Part shown: positions 1-8,458 of the stretch, piece after piece
Position numbering within the stretch: position 1 is the stretch's first letter
Layout: each line of letters begins with the position of its first letter
Origin: an uncultured Planctomycetales bacterium
Lineage (GTDB): Bacteria; Planctomycetota; Planctomycetia; Pirellulales; S012-138
Direction: 5' to 3'
DNA: 51,713 nt
Assembly (NCBI GenBank): GCA_937982665.1
Contig: CALJLD010000058.1
Span: 1 to 51,713, forward strand
Position numbers and translations under genes: made by a program
The notes under the pieces: generated by a model
Told to the model about the DNA's origin: nothing
What the model saw: the letters and a program-made list of their open reading frames with translations, nothing else
The model's database searches: none

Positions 1-50
1 GGCGACCACCGAGATCTACACTCTTTCCCTACACGACGCTCTTCCGATCT
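1..50 (+). other. Illumina P5/TruSeq universal adapter remnant
   Basis: The first 50 bases match the 3' part of the standard Illumina universal adapter, from the flow-cell region (GGCGACCACCGAG...) through the read-1 priming site ending in GCTCTTCCGATCT. This is technical sequence, not genome. The biological sequence starts at about position 51. Short reading frames running into it carry the familiar adapter-derived peptide ending in SCRERV. Confidence 0.97.
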
Positions 51-473
51 TGCGACAAGATTTTTGGAACGCATTTGATGTTCGGCGGAATCGATGGTGG
101 CCCGACACGCACGGGTAACAAGTTACCCGTGGCACCCACGTTGGGGCTTTGGGGGAAAGGCCGAATGTTGAGGTTGTGCGGCAAGATTCTTTGGAACGCA
201 TTTGGTGTTCGGCGGAATCGACTGTGGCCCGACACGCACGGGAAGCGAGCTTCCCGTGGCACCCATGTTGGGGCTCTTCGGGACTTAGAAGGCTGATGCC
301 GTGCGACAATGTTGTTTGGATGCATTTGATGTTTGGCGGAATCGACTGGCGTGTAGTACTCCGTGTCGACAGGCGGACTGTGGCCCGACACGCACGGGTA
401 ACAAGTTACCCGTGGCACCCAGTTTCGAGGTTTGGACGCACGGGAAGCTAGCTTCCCGCAGCACCCACGTTTG
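51..473. repeat. Palindrome-bearing tandem-like repeats (3.3 units)
   Basis: Three imperfect units start at about 51, 174 and 302, with a partial fourth at 436-473. Each unit has a conserved stretch around GGCGGAATCGA, then TGGCCCGACACGCACGGG, then a perfect short palindrome and TGGCACCCA. The palindromes are of two kinds: CGGGTAAC-AA-GTTACCCG (110-131 and 393-414) and CGGGAAGC-NN-GCTTCCCG (237-258 and 441-458). Unit 3 carries an extra segment of about 23 bases (about 348-375). I see no credible coding sequence here. The arrangement looks like a dispersed intergenic repeat family that stopped the assembly at this contig end. Confidence 0.85.
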
Positions 474-683
474 CACGGAAAGTGCGCAGTGCTCAATAGC
501 CAAATGCGAGGGTTTTGTGGCAAACGAAGAGCACTACGCCCTTCCGCAGGGTTAGTTGAGAGATTAGTGCGTGTTCGAGTACATTGATCTCATATCGCAT
601 GGTGTTCGCTGGCTTCTTGCCCTCGTTTGCCACTTTCTCCGGACTCCGTTTCCCGTTGGGAACCCCTTCTTAGGATCGAATGC

Positions 684-1949
684 ATGATGTCCCGTCGATC
701 GTTGCAACAAAAGCTGAGCTTGGCGCTAGTGCTTCTGCTGACTCTTGCGATGCTCTCCGGCACAGAGGGTTCGCAGGCTGCTCCGCAAAACCAGGATGCG
801 GATGCCCCGCGTTCGACCGCGCCGCGCGATTTCACGACGCGGAATTTCATCATGCACACGGACTTGCCGGAAGATGAAGCTCGCGAGGAGTTGGAGAAGC
901 TCGAAACGATGCTGGGGCTGATCTCTGCATATTGGGGAAGAGCTTCCAATGCGCCAATTGAAATGTATGTCGTGCGTGACTTGAAGAACTGGCCGGAGGA
1001 TAGCCTTCACCCTACGGGGTTGGCCAAAATCAAAGGTCGAGCCGGCGTGACCATCTCTCAGAAAATCACCAGCGGCAATCGCTTCATTTCCAAAGCCGTT
1101 GTGTATGCGGTTGCGGAACGGGGCGTTGCCCGCCACGAAGCCGTGCATGCGTATTGTCATCAAGCGTTTGGAACGGTCGGCCCGGTCTGGTATTCCGAAG
1201 GCATGGCCGAAATGGGGCAATACTGGGTCAAGGATGATCTTTCCGTGAACGCTCACGAAGTGGTGATTGACTACTTGCAGGAAAGTGATCCGCGTCCGGT
1301 CGCGGAAATTGTCGACGATGCGGAAAAGAACTCGCAGACCGGTGATAGCTGGCAAAGCTACGCCTGGCGTTGGGCGTTGTGTCACGTCTTAGAGGTCAAT
1401 CCAAACTATCGTCGTAAGTTCCGCACGTTGGGTTTGAATTATCTGTCAGGTCGAAAGATTCCGTTCGACAATGTCTTTGGGCAGGAAATGGATCAGCTTG
1501 ACTTTGAATATCGCTTCTTCTTGGAACACCTCGACAAAGGATTTCGCGTAGACCTTTGCGCTTGGGATTGGTCAAAGCGCTTCACGCTGGTCTCCGGACG
1601 CCGCACTCTCACTTCGCGAATCTCCGCTGATCGTGGTTGGCAACCCAGCATGGCGCAACTCCGCCAAGGCGAAACCTATACCGTGACCGCCACCGGCAAT
1701 TGGAAGCTTGCGAAAGATGGCGACCAGATTCCTCCATCCGGTGACGAGCAAGGCAAGGGGAAATTGCAGGGCGTCTTGTTGACCGAAGGGTATCAACTCA
1801 CCGAACCGTTTGATATCGGAGCGGAGGCAACATTCACCGCCAAGACGGACGGCAGACTTTACTTTCGTTGTGCTGACGATTGGTCAGAGTTGGAGGATAA
1901 CTCCGGAAGAATCGCCGTGAAGACCACGCTGGCCGCCAACGCGAAGTAG
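684..1949 (+). CDS. Secreted HExxH (DUF1570-like) protein with lectin-like C-terminal domain
   Basis: This is a 421-residue protein. An upstream TTG at 627 is possible, but the ATG at 684 follows AGGA at 672-675 and gives a clean signal peptide (hydrophobic LSLALVLLLTLAMLSG, then an AQ/SQA-type cleavage region). H151-E152-A-V-H155 is an HExxH zinc motif, followed about 20 residues later by SEGMAE, which supplies a plausible third ligand as in gluzincin-type peptidases. This matches the DUF1570/peptidase-MA-like proteins abundant in planctomycetes. The last 110 or so residues (GETYTVTATGNW to LYFRCADDWSELEDNSG) resemble the PA-IL/LecA-like sugar-binding fold. A secreted or periplasmic zinc peptidase with a carbohydrate-binding tail is an inference; the substrate is unknown. 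Confidence 0.85.
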   Translation: MMSRRSLQQKLSLALVLLLTLAMLSGTEGSQAAPQNQDADAPRSTAPRDFTTRNFIMHTDLPEDEAREELEKLETMLGLISAYWGRASNAPIEMYVVRDLKNWPEDSLHPTGLAKIKGRAGVTISQKITSGNRFISKAVVYAVAERGVARHEAVHAYCHQAFGTVGPVWYSEGMAEMGQYWVKDDLSVNAHEVVIDYLQESDPRPVAEIVDDAEKNSQTGDSWQSYAWRWALCHVLEVNPNYRRKFRTLGLNYLSGRKIPFDNVFGQEMDQLDFEYRFFLEHLDKGFRVDLCAWDWSKRFTLVSGRRTLTSRISADRGWQPSMAQLRQGETYTVTATGNWKLAKDGDQIPPSGDEQGKGKLQGVLLTEGYQLTEPFDIGAEATFTAKTDGRLYFRCADDWSELEDNSGRIAVKTTLAANAK

Positions 1950-2014
1950 CGATTGCCCGAATACGTGCTGGTCAATCAACGGTTCCGCCAACCAATGCTC
2001 GGCCAACAAACTGC

Positions 2015-3688
2015 TCAGCCAATCAAACTGGCGAAGCTCTTTCCATTCGCCGTGGCCACTTCTTCCGCCGCGCGAACGCCGTGATGCAGCGCTTCTTCCA
2101 TCAGTGCCACGCCTGACAAGTCCGTGTTCGCGAAGTGGACGCCGTCAAAAGGCCGGGCAGCGGCCCGACGCGCAGGGCCGAAAAAGAAACCGGGACGAGG
2201 GCGGATCATCGCATGGCCCCACTTCATAACGTCAAGTTGTGTGGTCAAGTTGCGGATTTGCGGGTGCGCGGTTTGCAAATCGGCCATCACAATTTCAGCA
2301 CAATCTTCCCAACTCAGATCCAACAGCCGCTGCCGCGCCACAGACGGATCGTCATCGCAGAGCGGATGGTAATAGGTCAGGATGGTCGGCCCATACTCCA
2401 AGTTGCGCTGGTGCGTCGCGACGACATAGCCCAGCGACTTGCTGTCATAGAGCACGTTATCCCAGGCGAGCGGGAACGCATCCTCTTCGGGACGATTGCT
2501 GAGATGCAGGTTGGCGACCATCCACACGCCGTATTCAAATTCTCTCGTTGCTTGCCGTCGCGGTTCGGGCAAATCCGCAATGAGGTACGGCGCAAGAAAC
2601 TGCGGCGCGGCGAAGATTACGTTCCGAGCTCGATATCCGCGAACGTCAGAGCCATCGTGTGAGACGGCGATCACTTCGCGACGATATGGCCGCGCGGGTT
2701 CAACAGCGTCGTCCGGACCTGGTGAGCCCAACGGGCGGATTTCGCTGACGGCCATGCCTGTGTGAATCTTGCCGTCCAGCTTGTCTTCAAAGTGGCGAAT
2801 GAAACGGCCATTGCCTTCTGGGAATGTGACCAAAGCCTGCGGGTCTCCGCCAGCGTGGGCGACACGCGATGCAAAATAGAACAGGCCCGCCCAGGCGCTC
2901 GTTTGTTCCACGGTCAGACCGTAGTCATCCTTGCAGCAATAGTTGACCAGCCATTGCAGGCGAGGGGAATCGAGGCTTCGCTCCGTCATCCAATCCGCCA
3001 TTGTTTGCTCATCCAATGCGCGAAGCTCTTCCGCATGGGAGCAAGCCGCGGTTGGCAAGGTAAATGCGCGGCGACCATCTTCATCGCGCCACGATACCCA
3101 CGCGGCGATTTCCTCTTGAAAGCGATCCCATTGAGCGCGGTCCTCGCCGAAGAAGGGATACAAACCTTCATGCCATGTGCCGTTGACGAACAACCTTTCG
3201 TCCGGGTCACGACACAAGAATTGCTCACCAACGATCGGCTCTCCAGCGTCGTCGAATTCTTCGATCAAGCCAAGCTCGTCAAACAATGCAACAAGCGCGC
3301 GGTTGTGCGCCATTGGCGCAGGGACATAATGGGCACCCCATGGGTAGCGAGCAAGTTCGGCTTGGCCGGACGCGGATGTTCCGCCAATTCGCGGTTCCAA
3401 CTCGAGAACAACAATGTCCTCAATTCCCAAGCTCTGCAAACGCCAGGCAGCCGAGAGTCCGGCCATGCCGCCGCCGACAATAACGACATCATGTTCGCGC
3501 CACTTGTTGCCAGCAGGCTGAGGGCGAAATCCGTTTCGCAATTGATGTCCAATTGGCGATGATGCCCCGAGCACCGATCCCTGTTTGGGGAGCGATGAGC
3601 CGAACCCGCCGCCACAACCCAATAGCGTTGCCGCCGGCGCGGTTAAGAACGCGGCCAGCAGTTTCCGGCGTGAAAGGGAGATGCTCAT
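2015..3688 (-). CDS. FAD-dependent amine-oxidase-type oxidoreductase, Tat/lipoprotein signal
   Basis: This is a 557-residue flavoprotein. The N-terminus has twin arginines (SRRKLLAAF) followed by a lipobox (TLLGC, Cys25), suggesting Tat export and lipid anchoring. Residues 67-100 form a Rossmann FAD-binding site (DVVIVGGGMAGLSAA and the closing acidic VLELE, then RIGGTS). The C-terminal FVHFANTD-like segment (GVHFANTDLSGVALMEEA) is the usual second FAD contact of the NAD(P)-binding_8/amine oxidase superfamily (phytoene desaturase and monoamine oxidase relatives). Substrate cannot be deduced. It is the last gene of a minus-strand run, and its start codon abuts a 12-bp hairpin at 3688-3719 that would form in the leader. 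Confidence 0.88.
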   Translation of the reverse strand: MSISLSRRKLLAAFLTAPAATLLGCGGGFGSSLPKQGSVLGASSPIGHQLRNGFRPQPAGNKWREHDVVIVGGGMAGLSAAWRLQSLGIEDIVVLELEPRIGGTSASGQAELARYPWGAHYVPAPMAHNRALVALFDELGLIEEFDDAGEPIVGEQFLCRDPDERLFVNGTWHEGLYPFFGEDRAQWDRFQEEIAAWVSWRDEDGRRAFTLPTAACSHAEELRALDEQTMADWMTERSLDSPRLQWLVNYCCKDDYGLTVEQTSAWAGLFYFASRVAHAGGDPQALVTFPEGNGRFIRHFEDKLDGKIHTGMAVSEIRPLGSPGPDDAVEPARPYRREVIAVSHDGSDVRGYRARNVIFAAPQFLAPYLIADLPEPRRQATREFEYGVWMVANLHLSNRPEEDAFPLAWDNVLYDSKSLGYVVATHQRNLEYGPTILTYYHPLCDDDPSVARQRLLDLSWEDCAEIVMADLQTAHPQIRNLTTQLDVMKWGHAMIRPRPGFFFGPARRAAARPFDGVHFANTDLSGVALMEEALHHGVRAAEEVATANGKSFASLIG

Positions 3689-3741
3689 GACTTGTCGAGT
3701 CTAGTGGCTCGACAAGTCACGGTCGAGAACGTGAGACCGTG
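3688..3741. promoter_or_regulatory. Two adjacent inverted repeats between lipoprotein and oxidoreductase genes
   Basis: TGACTTGTCGAG (3688-3699) pairs perfectly with CTCGACAAGTCA (3708-3719) across an 8-base loop. CACGGTC (3718-3724) pairs with GACCGTG (3735-3741) across 10 bases. They sit between the stop of the minus-strand lipoprotein gene (3757) and the ATG of the minus-strand oxidoreductase gene (3686-3688). The first hairpin touches that ATG and could occlude it. There is no T-run, so I do not call a rho-independent terminator. An operator or a translational control element is possible. Confidence 0.55.
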
Positions 3742-3756
3742 ATCTCACTGTTGTGA

Positions 3757-4422
3757 TTATCGCAGCACGCGGCTGTCCGCGGCGAACGATGTCGTGTGAT
3801 CGTGATCGTAGAAGTTGATGCCAACCTTTTCGGCGATCACATCGATGAACATATTGTTGAACTCAGGCCGGGCGATTTCACTGGTTGTATAGCCACTGCC
3901 GTTGGGATAATCGATTTGCTGAGTTGGAGCATCAAAGACAAGCTTGTTGCCGTTTTCGATGTCGTAGACACGAATTCGAATGGTGGCTTTGCCCTGAAAG
4001 ATGCTGGAACTGCGGTACAAGCTGTAGTCTTCTAACTCGATGCCGACAACCAAGTCCGCATCCAGCGCCTGGCCGACATCGGTGAATCGGTCGATGCCGT
4101 TTTCATCAATCCAGCGTTCAATTTTCTGCTGGTCAATGACGTTGATCTCTTTGCCGTTCATGGAAAGCAGATTGCCCACCCGCGCCGGAATTTGGCGAAC
4201 GGCAATTTCCTGGTCCGGATTCACGCTTCGCGGACTGCGGCAAACAACCGCCACCGTCTTTTCTTTGAGTCCGGGGAATTCCGCAGGCGTTTGAAATCCG
4301 CGGAGCATCAAGTACGAAGTCGTGATCAAATCGCGACAGCCGGTTTGCAATGCGCTTGTGGCGAGCAAAGCAAAGACGAGCGAGAGGCGAAGCTTGAGAG
4401 ATCCTCGGCGAATGCGATCCAT
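3757..4422 (-). CDS. Putative lipoprotein, function unknown
   Basis: This is a 221-residue protein with a positively charged N-terminus, a hydrophobic stretch (LSLVFALLATSA) and a lipobox LQTGC with Cys29 as the probable lipidation site. The mature part alternates beta-like segments: KTVAVVCRSP, INVIDQQKIERWIDENG, ADLVVGIELEDYSLY, KATIRIRVYDIENG. This pattern is reminiscent of CsgG/TolB-N-type outer-membrane lipoproteins that collect a name and degrade-prone parameters, but the similarity is too weak to name a family. It lies 64 bases downstream of the DUF2752 gene and upstream of the oxidoreductase on the same strand. Confidence 0.75.
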   Translation of the reverse strand: MDRIRRGSLKLRLSLVFALLATSALQTGCRDLITTSYLMLRGFQTPAEFPGLKEKTVAVVCRSPRSVNPDQEIAVRQIPARVGNLLSMNGKEINVIDQQKIERWIDENGIDRFTDVGQALDADLVVGIELEDYSLYRSSSIFQGKATIRIRVYDIENGNKLVFDAPTQQIDYPNGSGYTTSEIARPEFNNMFIDVIAEKVGINFYDHDHTTSFAADSRVLR

Positions 4423-4486
4423 CGCGGCACCTGGTGAGTTGTTTCTTGTCAGGGTAAGCAGCTTCCGTGCAACTTCTCGCTGCGGA

Positions 4487-4978
4487 TCAACCCACAGCCA
4501 ACCGAATCACCCAATCCACGAGTGTGACAACCAGGACGACAGCCGTGCCCAGTGCGATTGCGTGGTCTGAAGGTCTTCCCCAAAGGAGTCGCCCTCGAAC
4601 TGCGGTGACAATCGCCCATGGCGCGGTCACCAACGCAATAATGGCCAACAACGTACCGCCTGAATTTGCCATGACCGCGCGATCAACTCGTCCCCGCACC
4701 AAATACGTCCAACTTGTGGTCATGCCGCAAGAGGGACAACGTATTCCCACGGTTTGGGTGAACGTGCACGGCGGCAGGCCCATTTGTTCATGCGTGCCGT
4801 ACCCCTTGCCCGTAGGGTCAGGGACCAACAAACACGCAATCACCAAGGGAACCGCCAACGCAACCCCCAGCGCGGCTAACAATAGCCGAGCCCACCACGC
4901 AAGTGGCAGTGAGGAGTTATCGCTTCTCAGGAAAAGGCGGCGGAGCATAGTGAGAGTTGCAACAAGGCTCAAGCCCAT
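4487..4978 (-). CDS. DUF2752 family membrane protein
   Basis: This is about 163 residues from the ATG at 4978; a TTG nine bases upstream is an alternative. It has three hydrophobic helices: ARLLLAALGVALAVPLVIACLL, the ANSGGTLLAIIALVTAPWAIV region and the C-terminal AIALGTAVVLVVTLVDWVIRLA. Between the first two lies the family signature PPCTF...GIRCPSCGMTTSW, whose paired cysteines define DUF2752. Function is unknown in the family. A 7-bp inverted repeat (4983-4989 with 4995-5001) overlaps the start region. No strong ribosome-binding site is visible. Confidence 0.88.
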   Translation of the reverse strand: MGLSLVATLTMLRRLFLRSDNSSLPLAWWARLLLAALGVALAVPLVIACLLVPDPTGKGYGTHEQMGLPPCTFTQTVGIRCPSCGMTTSWTYLVRGRVDRAVMANSGGTLLAIIALVTAPWAIVTAVRGRLLWGRPSDHAIALGTAVVLVVTLVDWVIRLAVG

Positions 4979-5103
4979 TTTGGCCAACAGCTCTTGTTGG
5001 CGAGGGGCAATTCAAGCGTGGATATTGCCATTGTAGGCAACATCTGGCAGCGATGCATGCGGTGAACCAGGTGCAATCTTGAACGACAAACAGCCTGACC
5101 GCG

Positions 5104-5931
5104 CTACTTTGTCACTTTGATGGCGTCGGCTTGCCGGTTCTGTGGCAACTCGGATTCGCGCAGGCAAACGCGCTCGATTGCAACCGCTTTGCCAGATTGC
5201 TCGTCGATATCGACAATTGCGCCGCACAGACGAACATCATCCGTGGCGACATCGAAGGCAGTTGGTTCAAATGTCAATGTCGTATGCTGCACGCGGTCAA
5301 TTTGACGTCCCAGGATGCTATCGTGCGGACCGGTCATTCCCACATCACATTGAAAGGCCGTTCCGCTAGGCAGGATTTGTTCATCGGCGGTGGCCACGTG
5401 CGTGTGAGTTCCCAGCACGACAGAAACCCGCCCGTCTAGGTATCGGCCCATCAGTTGTTTGTCACTTGTGGCTTCCGCATGCATGTCGACAAACACAACG
5501 CGGACGTCCGAGGGGATGTTGGCCAATACGCGTTCGACCGCCTGAAAGGGACAATCGACCGGACGCATGAAAACCCGGCCCATCAAGCTAATCACAGCAA
5601 CGGGAATACCATTGGCCGAGTTGACTACGGCCAACTCTTTGCCAGGCGCTTCCGGCGGATAATTCGCCGGGCGGACAATGTTCTCGCGCGATTGCAGAAT
5701 CGGCACGATGGCTTTGCGGCGGTAAATGTGATCGCCGAGTGTGATTGCATCGACGCCGCAAGAAGTCAGTTCTCGATAGATGGCGGGGGTGATGCCGCTT
5801 CCGCCTGCCGCGTTCTCAGCATTCGCGATGACAAAATCGACTTGCCGTTGATCGCGAAGAAAAGGCACTCCACTTCCCACGATCTCCCGACCCGGCTTTC
5901 CGACAATGTCTCCAATGAAAAGAATGCGCAT
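5104..5931 (-). CDS. YmdB-type metallophosphoesterase (2',3'-cAMP phosphodiesterase family)
   Basis: This is 275 residues from the ATG at 5931 (MRILFIGDIVGKPGR), the start shared by the TIGR00282/YmdB family. A GTG seven codons upstream would add a non-conserved extension. Metal and active-site positions line up with YmdB numbering: D8, E39-N40 (NAENAAGGSG), H68, H151 (VDMHAEATSDK), H176 and H178 (GTHTHV). The residue usually Asn67 (GNH) is Asp here (LGDHIYRR). The family forms di-iron phosphodiesterases acting on 2',3'-cyclic nucleotides and affecting biofilm and RNA-turnover decisions in Bacillus. The neighbours do not add functional detail. Confidence 0.9.
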   Translation of the reverse strand: MRILFIGDIVGKPGREIVGSGVPFLRDQRQVDFVIANAENAAGGSGITPAIYRELTSCGVDAITLGDHIYRRKAIVPILQSRENIVRPANYPPEAPGKELAVVNSANGIPVAVISLMGRVFMRPVDCPFQAVERVLANIPSDVRVVFVDMHAEATSDKQLMGRYLDGRVSVVLGTHTHVATADEQILPSGTAFQCDVGMTGPHDSILGRQIDRVQHTTLTFEPTAFDVATDDVRLCGAIVDIDEQSGKAVAIERVCLRESELPQNRQADAIKVTK

Positions 5932-6044
5932 GGATGATGACGGCGTGAGCACTTTGAGGACATGGACAACGGCGGTTTTGTCGCAGCGCGGTCTTCTTAG
6001 TATCGAAGTCCGCCGCCTGAATGATAGTCCTCACGCCTCAACGC

Positions 6045-8327
6045 TTAGAAATCTTTCCGCCAGATGTAAAACGAGCCGAGCCCGAGAACGACGGCCATGA
6101 ACAGCAGGTTGCTCCAAACGGGCTGCCAGACGTTTAAGGTAATGCGCTGTTGAGAAAGGTCTTCGGACTCGCCCTTGTCCGCTGTTTCATAGACCATGTA
6201 GCGCATCAAATCGCCCAATTCACCCGGTTTGGGGAAGATGGTGTAGATTGGGTTGACGCCATACCACATGAACGCTCGTCCGCCTTCAATCTCCGGAGCG
6301 CGAGTCTCCGTGACAGAGAAATCCGGCAAGGCGTACGTGGAAACCGCATCGAGCGCGTCCACAACCAGAATCTCATCATCCGATGAAAACGCGGCGGCGG
6401 TGATGTCGCCTTGTCCGCTTACGCCCGGGCTTACCGGCTGATCTTTTTCCGAATCGTACATCCACAATCGCTTTTGGTGCGTGATTACGGCGAACCAGCG
6501 ACCGCCAGGCGAAGCGACGACAAACCGCGGCGTGTTTTTTCCTGGCAGTTTGAATGTCGCGCGCTCGGCAAGATCATTGACGTTGAGCACTCTGACCCAA
6601 CTGTCTTCTTGTGCTGTGAGAATGGTGTTGCCGCCGATGGCTGCCAGGCGTGTCTTTTCATCCGTCATTTCGCGGTTACGCTCGACAATGTAACTCTTGC
6701 CGGTCTCATCGAGCGCCAGCACAACGACATGTTTCGAATTCGCTACCGCAATCTTGCCGCTTTGCAAATCAACGTCCGCGGAAAACGGCTGCGAGATCTG
6801 CAACGGCTCGCTGGCGGAAACAAATGTGCCGCCTTTCTCGCCGCCGGGCGTGGGCAGATTCACCAACCCCCATAGCAAAGCTTGCTCATCTGGCGGGGTG
6901 GGATTGCCATCCAAACGTGATACGCCTTGTGTGGAAACGGTAAACAACTCCCCGTTGTGAATGAAAAGTTCTTCAGCACCGCCAGGAGCATCAAGGCCTT
7001 CTCGCTCCACCCATTGGCCATCCTCGGCCAGATCTGCGTAAGCGAGTTTGGGGCCTGTCCGCGAGAACAACCCCGGCGAGTTGATCTGATAGAGCCGTTT
7101 GTTGGCGGCGTCATAAGTTGGGCCAATGGGCAGTGGCGCTGGCAAGTTGAGCAACGGGTTCTGTTGCACGTCACCCGGACTCAGAACCTGGTGCCAATCC
7201 CCGTCATCCCAACGGACTGTGCGGCGATTCTCGCGCACGGCAATCAAACCCGCTTCGCTCTCGGAAACTGTAACAAGAGCCTCCGGCGCCATTGCGCTGT
7301 CGCCAAAGAAATGAAAGGCCCAAACCAGATAACACAGCACCCAAAAGGCAACCGTCACAATCACCGAGACAATCGCGTTGCGCCAAATCACTCCTGCCAG
7401 GGCAGAGACCGCATAGTAAATCGCGAAGATAAATGTCACGACTGGGATGCACATTAAGAACGGCAAGTGCCAAACACCCCAACGGAAGCCAGAGAGCAAC
7501 CAAATCCCGCCGACACAAAACGTTGCGACCAGGCAGATAAACACACAGCCACCCAGGTACTTCGTCAGGAAGACCAGCGGCCGATTGACTGGCTTGCTCA
7601 GCAGCAGATCAATCGCACCTTGTTCGAAGGTTTGGGGAATGATGCTCGCTGTCGCCAGGATCGCACAAAAGACGCCAATCACGCCCACGCCGTAGTCGGC
7701 AAACCAGGTCAGCCAGCCGGTTACAAACTCAGTCTTCTCATAACCTTCTCCAGACAGCGGACCGTAAAAGTCCTTGCCGAAGTATGAGACAGTAATCTGC
7801 CAAGGCGCTGCGCCAGAGATGTCGCTGGAGAAGGCGGTTTGCAAGATCAGGCGGTTACGTCGCGCGATTTGTGTTTCACTCAGATCATTGCCTTGGGCGA
7901 TCAGATCGTTGGCCTCTTCAGGCAAGCTGAAGTCGGCAAACGCGTCGGCATCGTAGAAATCGGGATTCCGTATCGCGCTGTTGATGGCTTCCACCAAGAT
8001 GCCAAACCGCGCGGCAGAGGCCATGAAATCATCTTCGCCGGCCTCGGCCGTTTGCTGAAGCTGGTCTCGCCAGCGTTGCTCCATCGATTCCCAGACTTGC
8101 TTCTCCGGCGACTTCGTCAAGGAAGTCCGGCCGGCGTAGATCCGCTGGAACAAGCCTTGCGGATCTCGCAACTCCGTCGCGATCAACTGTGACCCGGCAG
8201 TCTCCGTCACCTGAAATGGTGAGAGCAGCAGCAAAAGCAACGCGGAGAGAACCAGCAAGACCCAAAGCACGCGCGAGACGATTGCCTCACGGAACGAGTC
8301 CTTGATGATGGCCAAATACGCTTTCAT
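6045..8327 (-). CDS. ABC-2 type permease with inserted beta-propeller-like domain
   Basis: This is a 760-residue protein. Residues 1-40 are the typical ABC-2 start (IIKDSFREAIVSRVLW then a Leu-rich helix). A soluble region of about 160 residues follows, then about five helices between roughly 205 and 345, including the family-typical FEQGAIDLLLSKPVNRPLVF. Instead of ending there, the protein continues with about 380 residues of repeated beta-type segments (VVASPGGRWFAVITHQKRLWMYDSEKD, ITAAAFSSDDEILVVD, NTILTAQEDSWVRVLNVND) that read like WD/YVTN propeller blades. It closes with a single final helix (residues about 736-756, ending YIWRKDF). Its ATPase partner is encoded 131 bases upstream. Probably an exporter; cargo unknown. 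Confidence 0.88.
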   Translation of the reverse strand: MKAYLAIIKDSFREAIVSRVLWVLLVLSALLLLLLSPFQVTETAGSQLIATELRDPQGLFQRIYAGRTSLTKSPEKQVWESMEQRWRDQLQQTAEAGEDDFMASAARFGILVEAINSAIRNPDFYDADAFADFSLPEEANDLIAQGNDLSETQIARRNRLILQTAFSSDISGAAPWQITVSYFGKDFYGPLSGEGYEKTEFVTGWLTWFADYGVGVIGVFCAILATASIIPQTFEQGAIDLLLSKPVNRPLVFLTKYLGGCVFICLVATFCVGGIWLLSGFRWGVWHLPFLMCIPVVTFIFAIYYAVSALAGVIWRNAIVSVIVTVAFWVLCYLVWAFHFFGDSAMAPEALVTVSESEAGLIAVRENRRTVRWDDGDWHQVLSPGDVQQNPLLNLPAPLPIGPTYDAANKRLYQINSPGLFSRTGPKLAYADLAEDGQWVEREGLDAPGGAEELFIHNGELFTVSTQGVSRLDGNPTPPDEQALLWGLVNLPTPGGEKGGTFVSASEPLQISQPFSADVDLQSGKIAVANSKHVVVLALDETGKSYIVERNREMTDEKTRLAAIGGNTILTAQEDSWVRVLNVNDLAERATFKLPGKNTPRFVVASPGGRWFAVITHQKRLWMYDSEKDQPVSPGVSGQGDITAAAFSSDDEILVVDALDAVSTYALPDFSVTETRAPEIEGGRAFMWYGVNPIYTIFPKPGELGDLMRYMVYETADKGESEDLSQQRITLNVWQPVWSNLLFMAVVLGLGSFYIWRKDF

Positions 8328-8404
8328 GGTGGCTGTTCAGTGGATCAGTCGAGGAAAGCTGCTAGGAACGTGCTGCACACTCAGTGTTTGAACTTCGCGG
8401 CATT

Positions 8405-8436
8405 GCGAAACAACAACATGGCGAAATAACAACATG
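8405..8436. repeat. 16-bp tandem direct repeat
   Basis: Two consecutive copies of GCGAAAYAACAACATG differ at one base. They lie in the 131-base gap between the ABC ATPase and permease genes. No function can be assigned. Confidence 0.6.
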
Positions 8437-8458
8437 GGGAAGTATCGGCATCGCCAGA

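Noticed and set aside
16..523. Minus-strand reading frames of 97 and 164 codons at the left end
   Set aside because: They run through the adapter and the palindrome repeats; their ends are the known adapter peptides.
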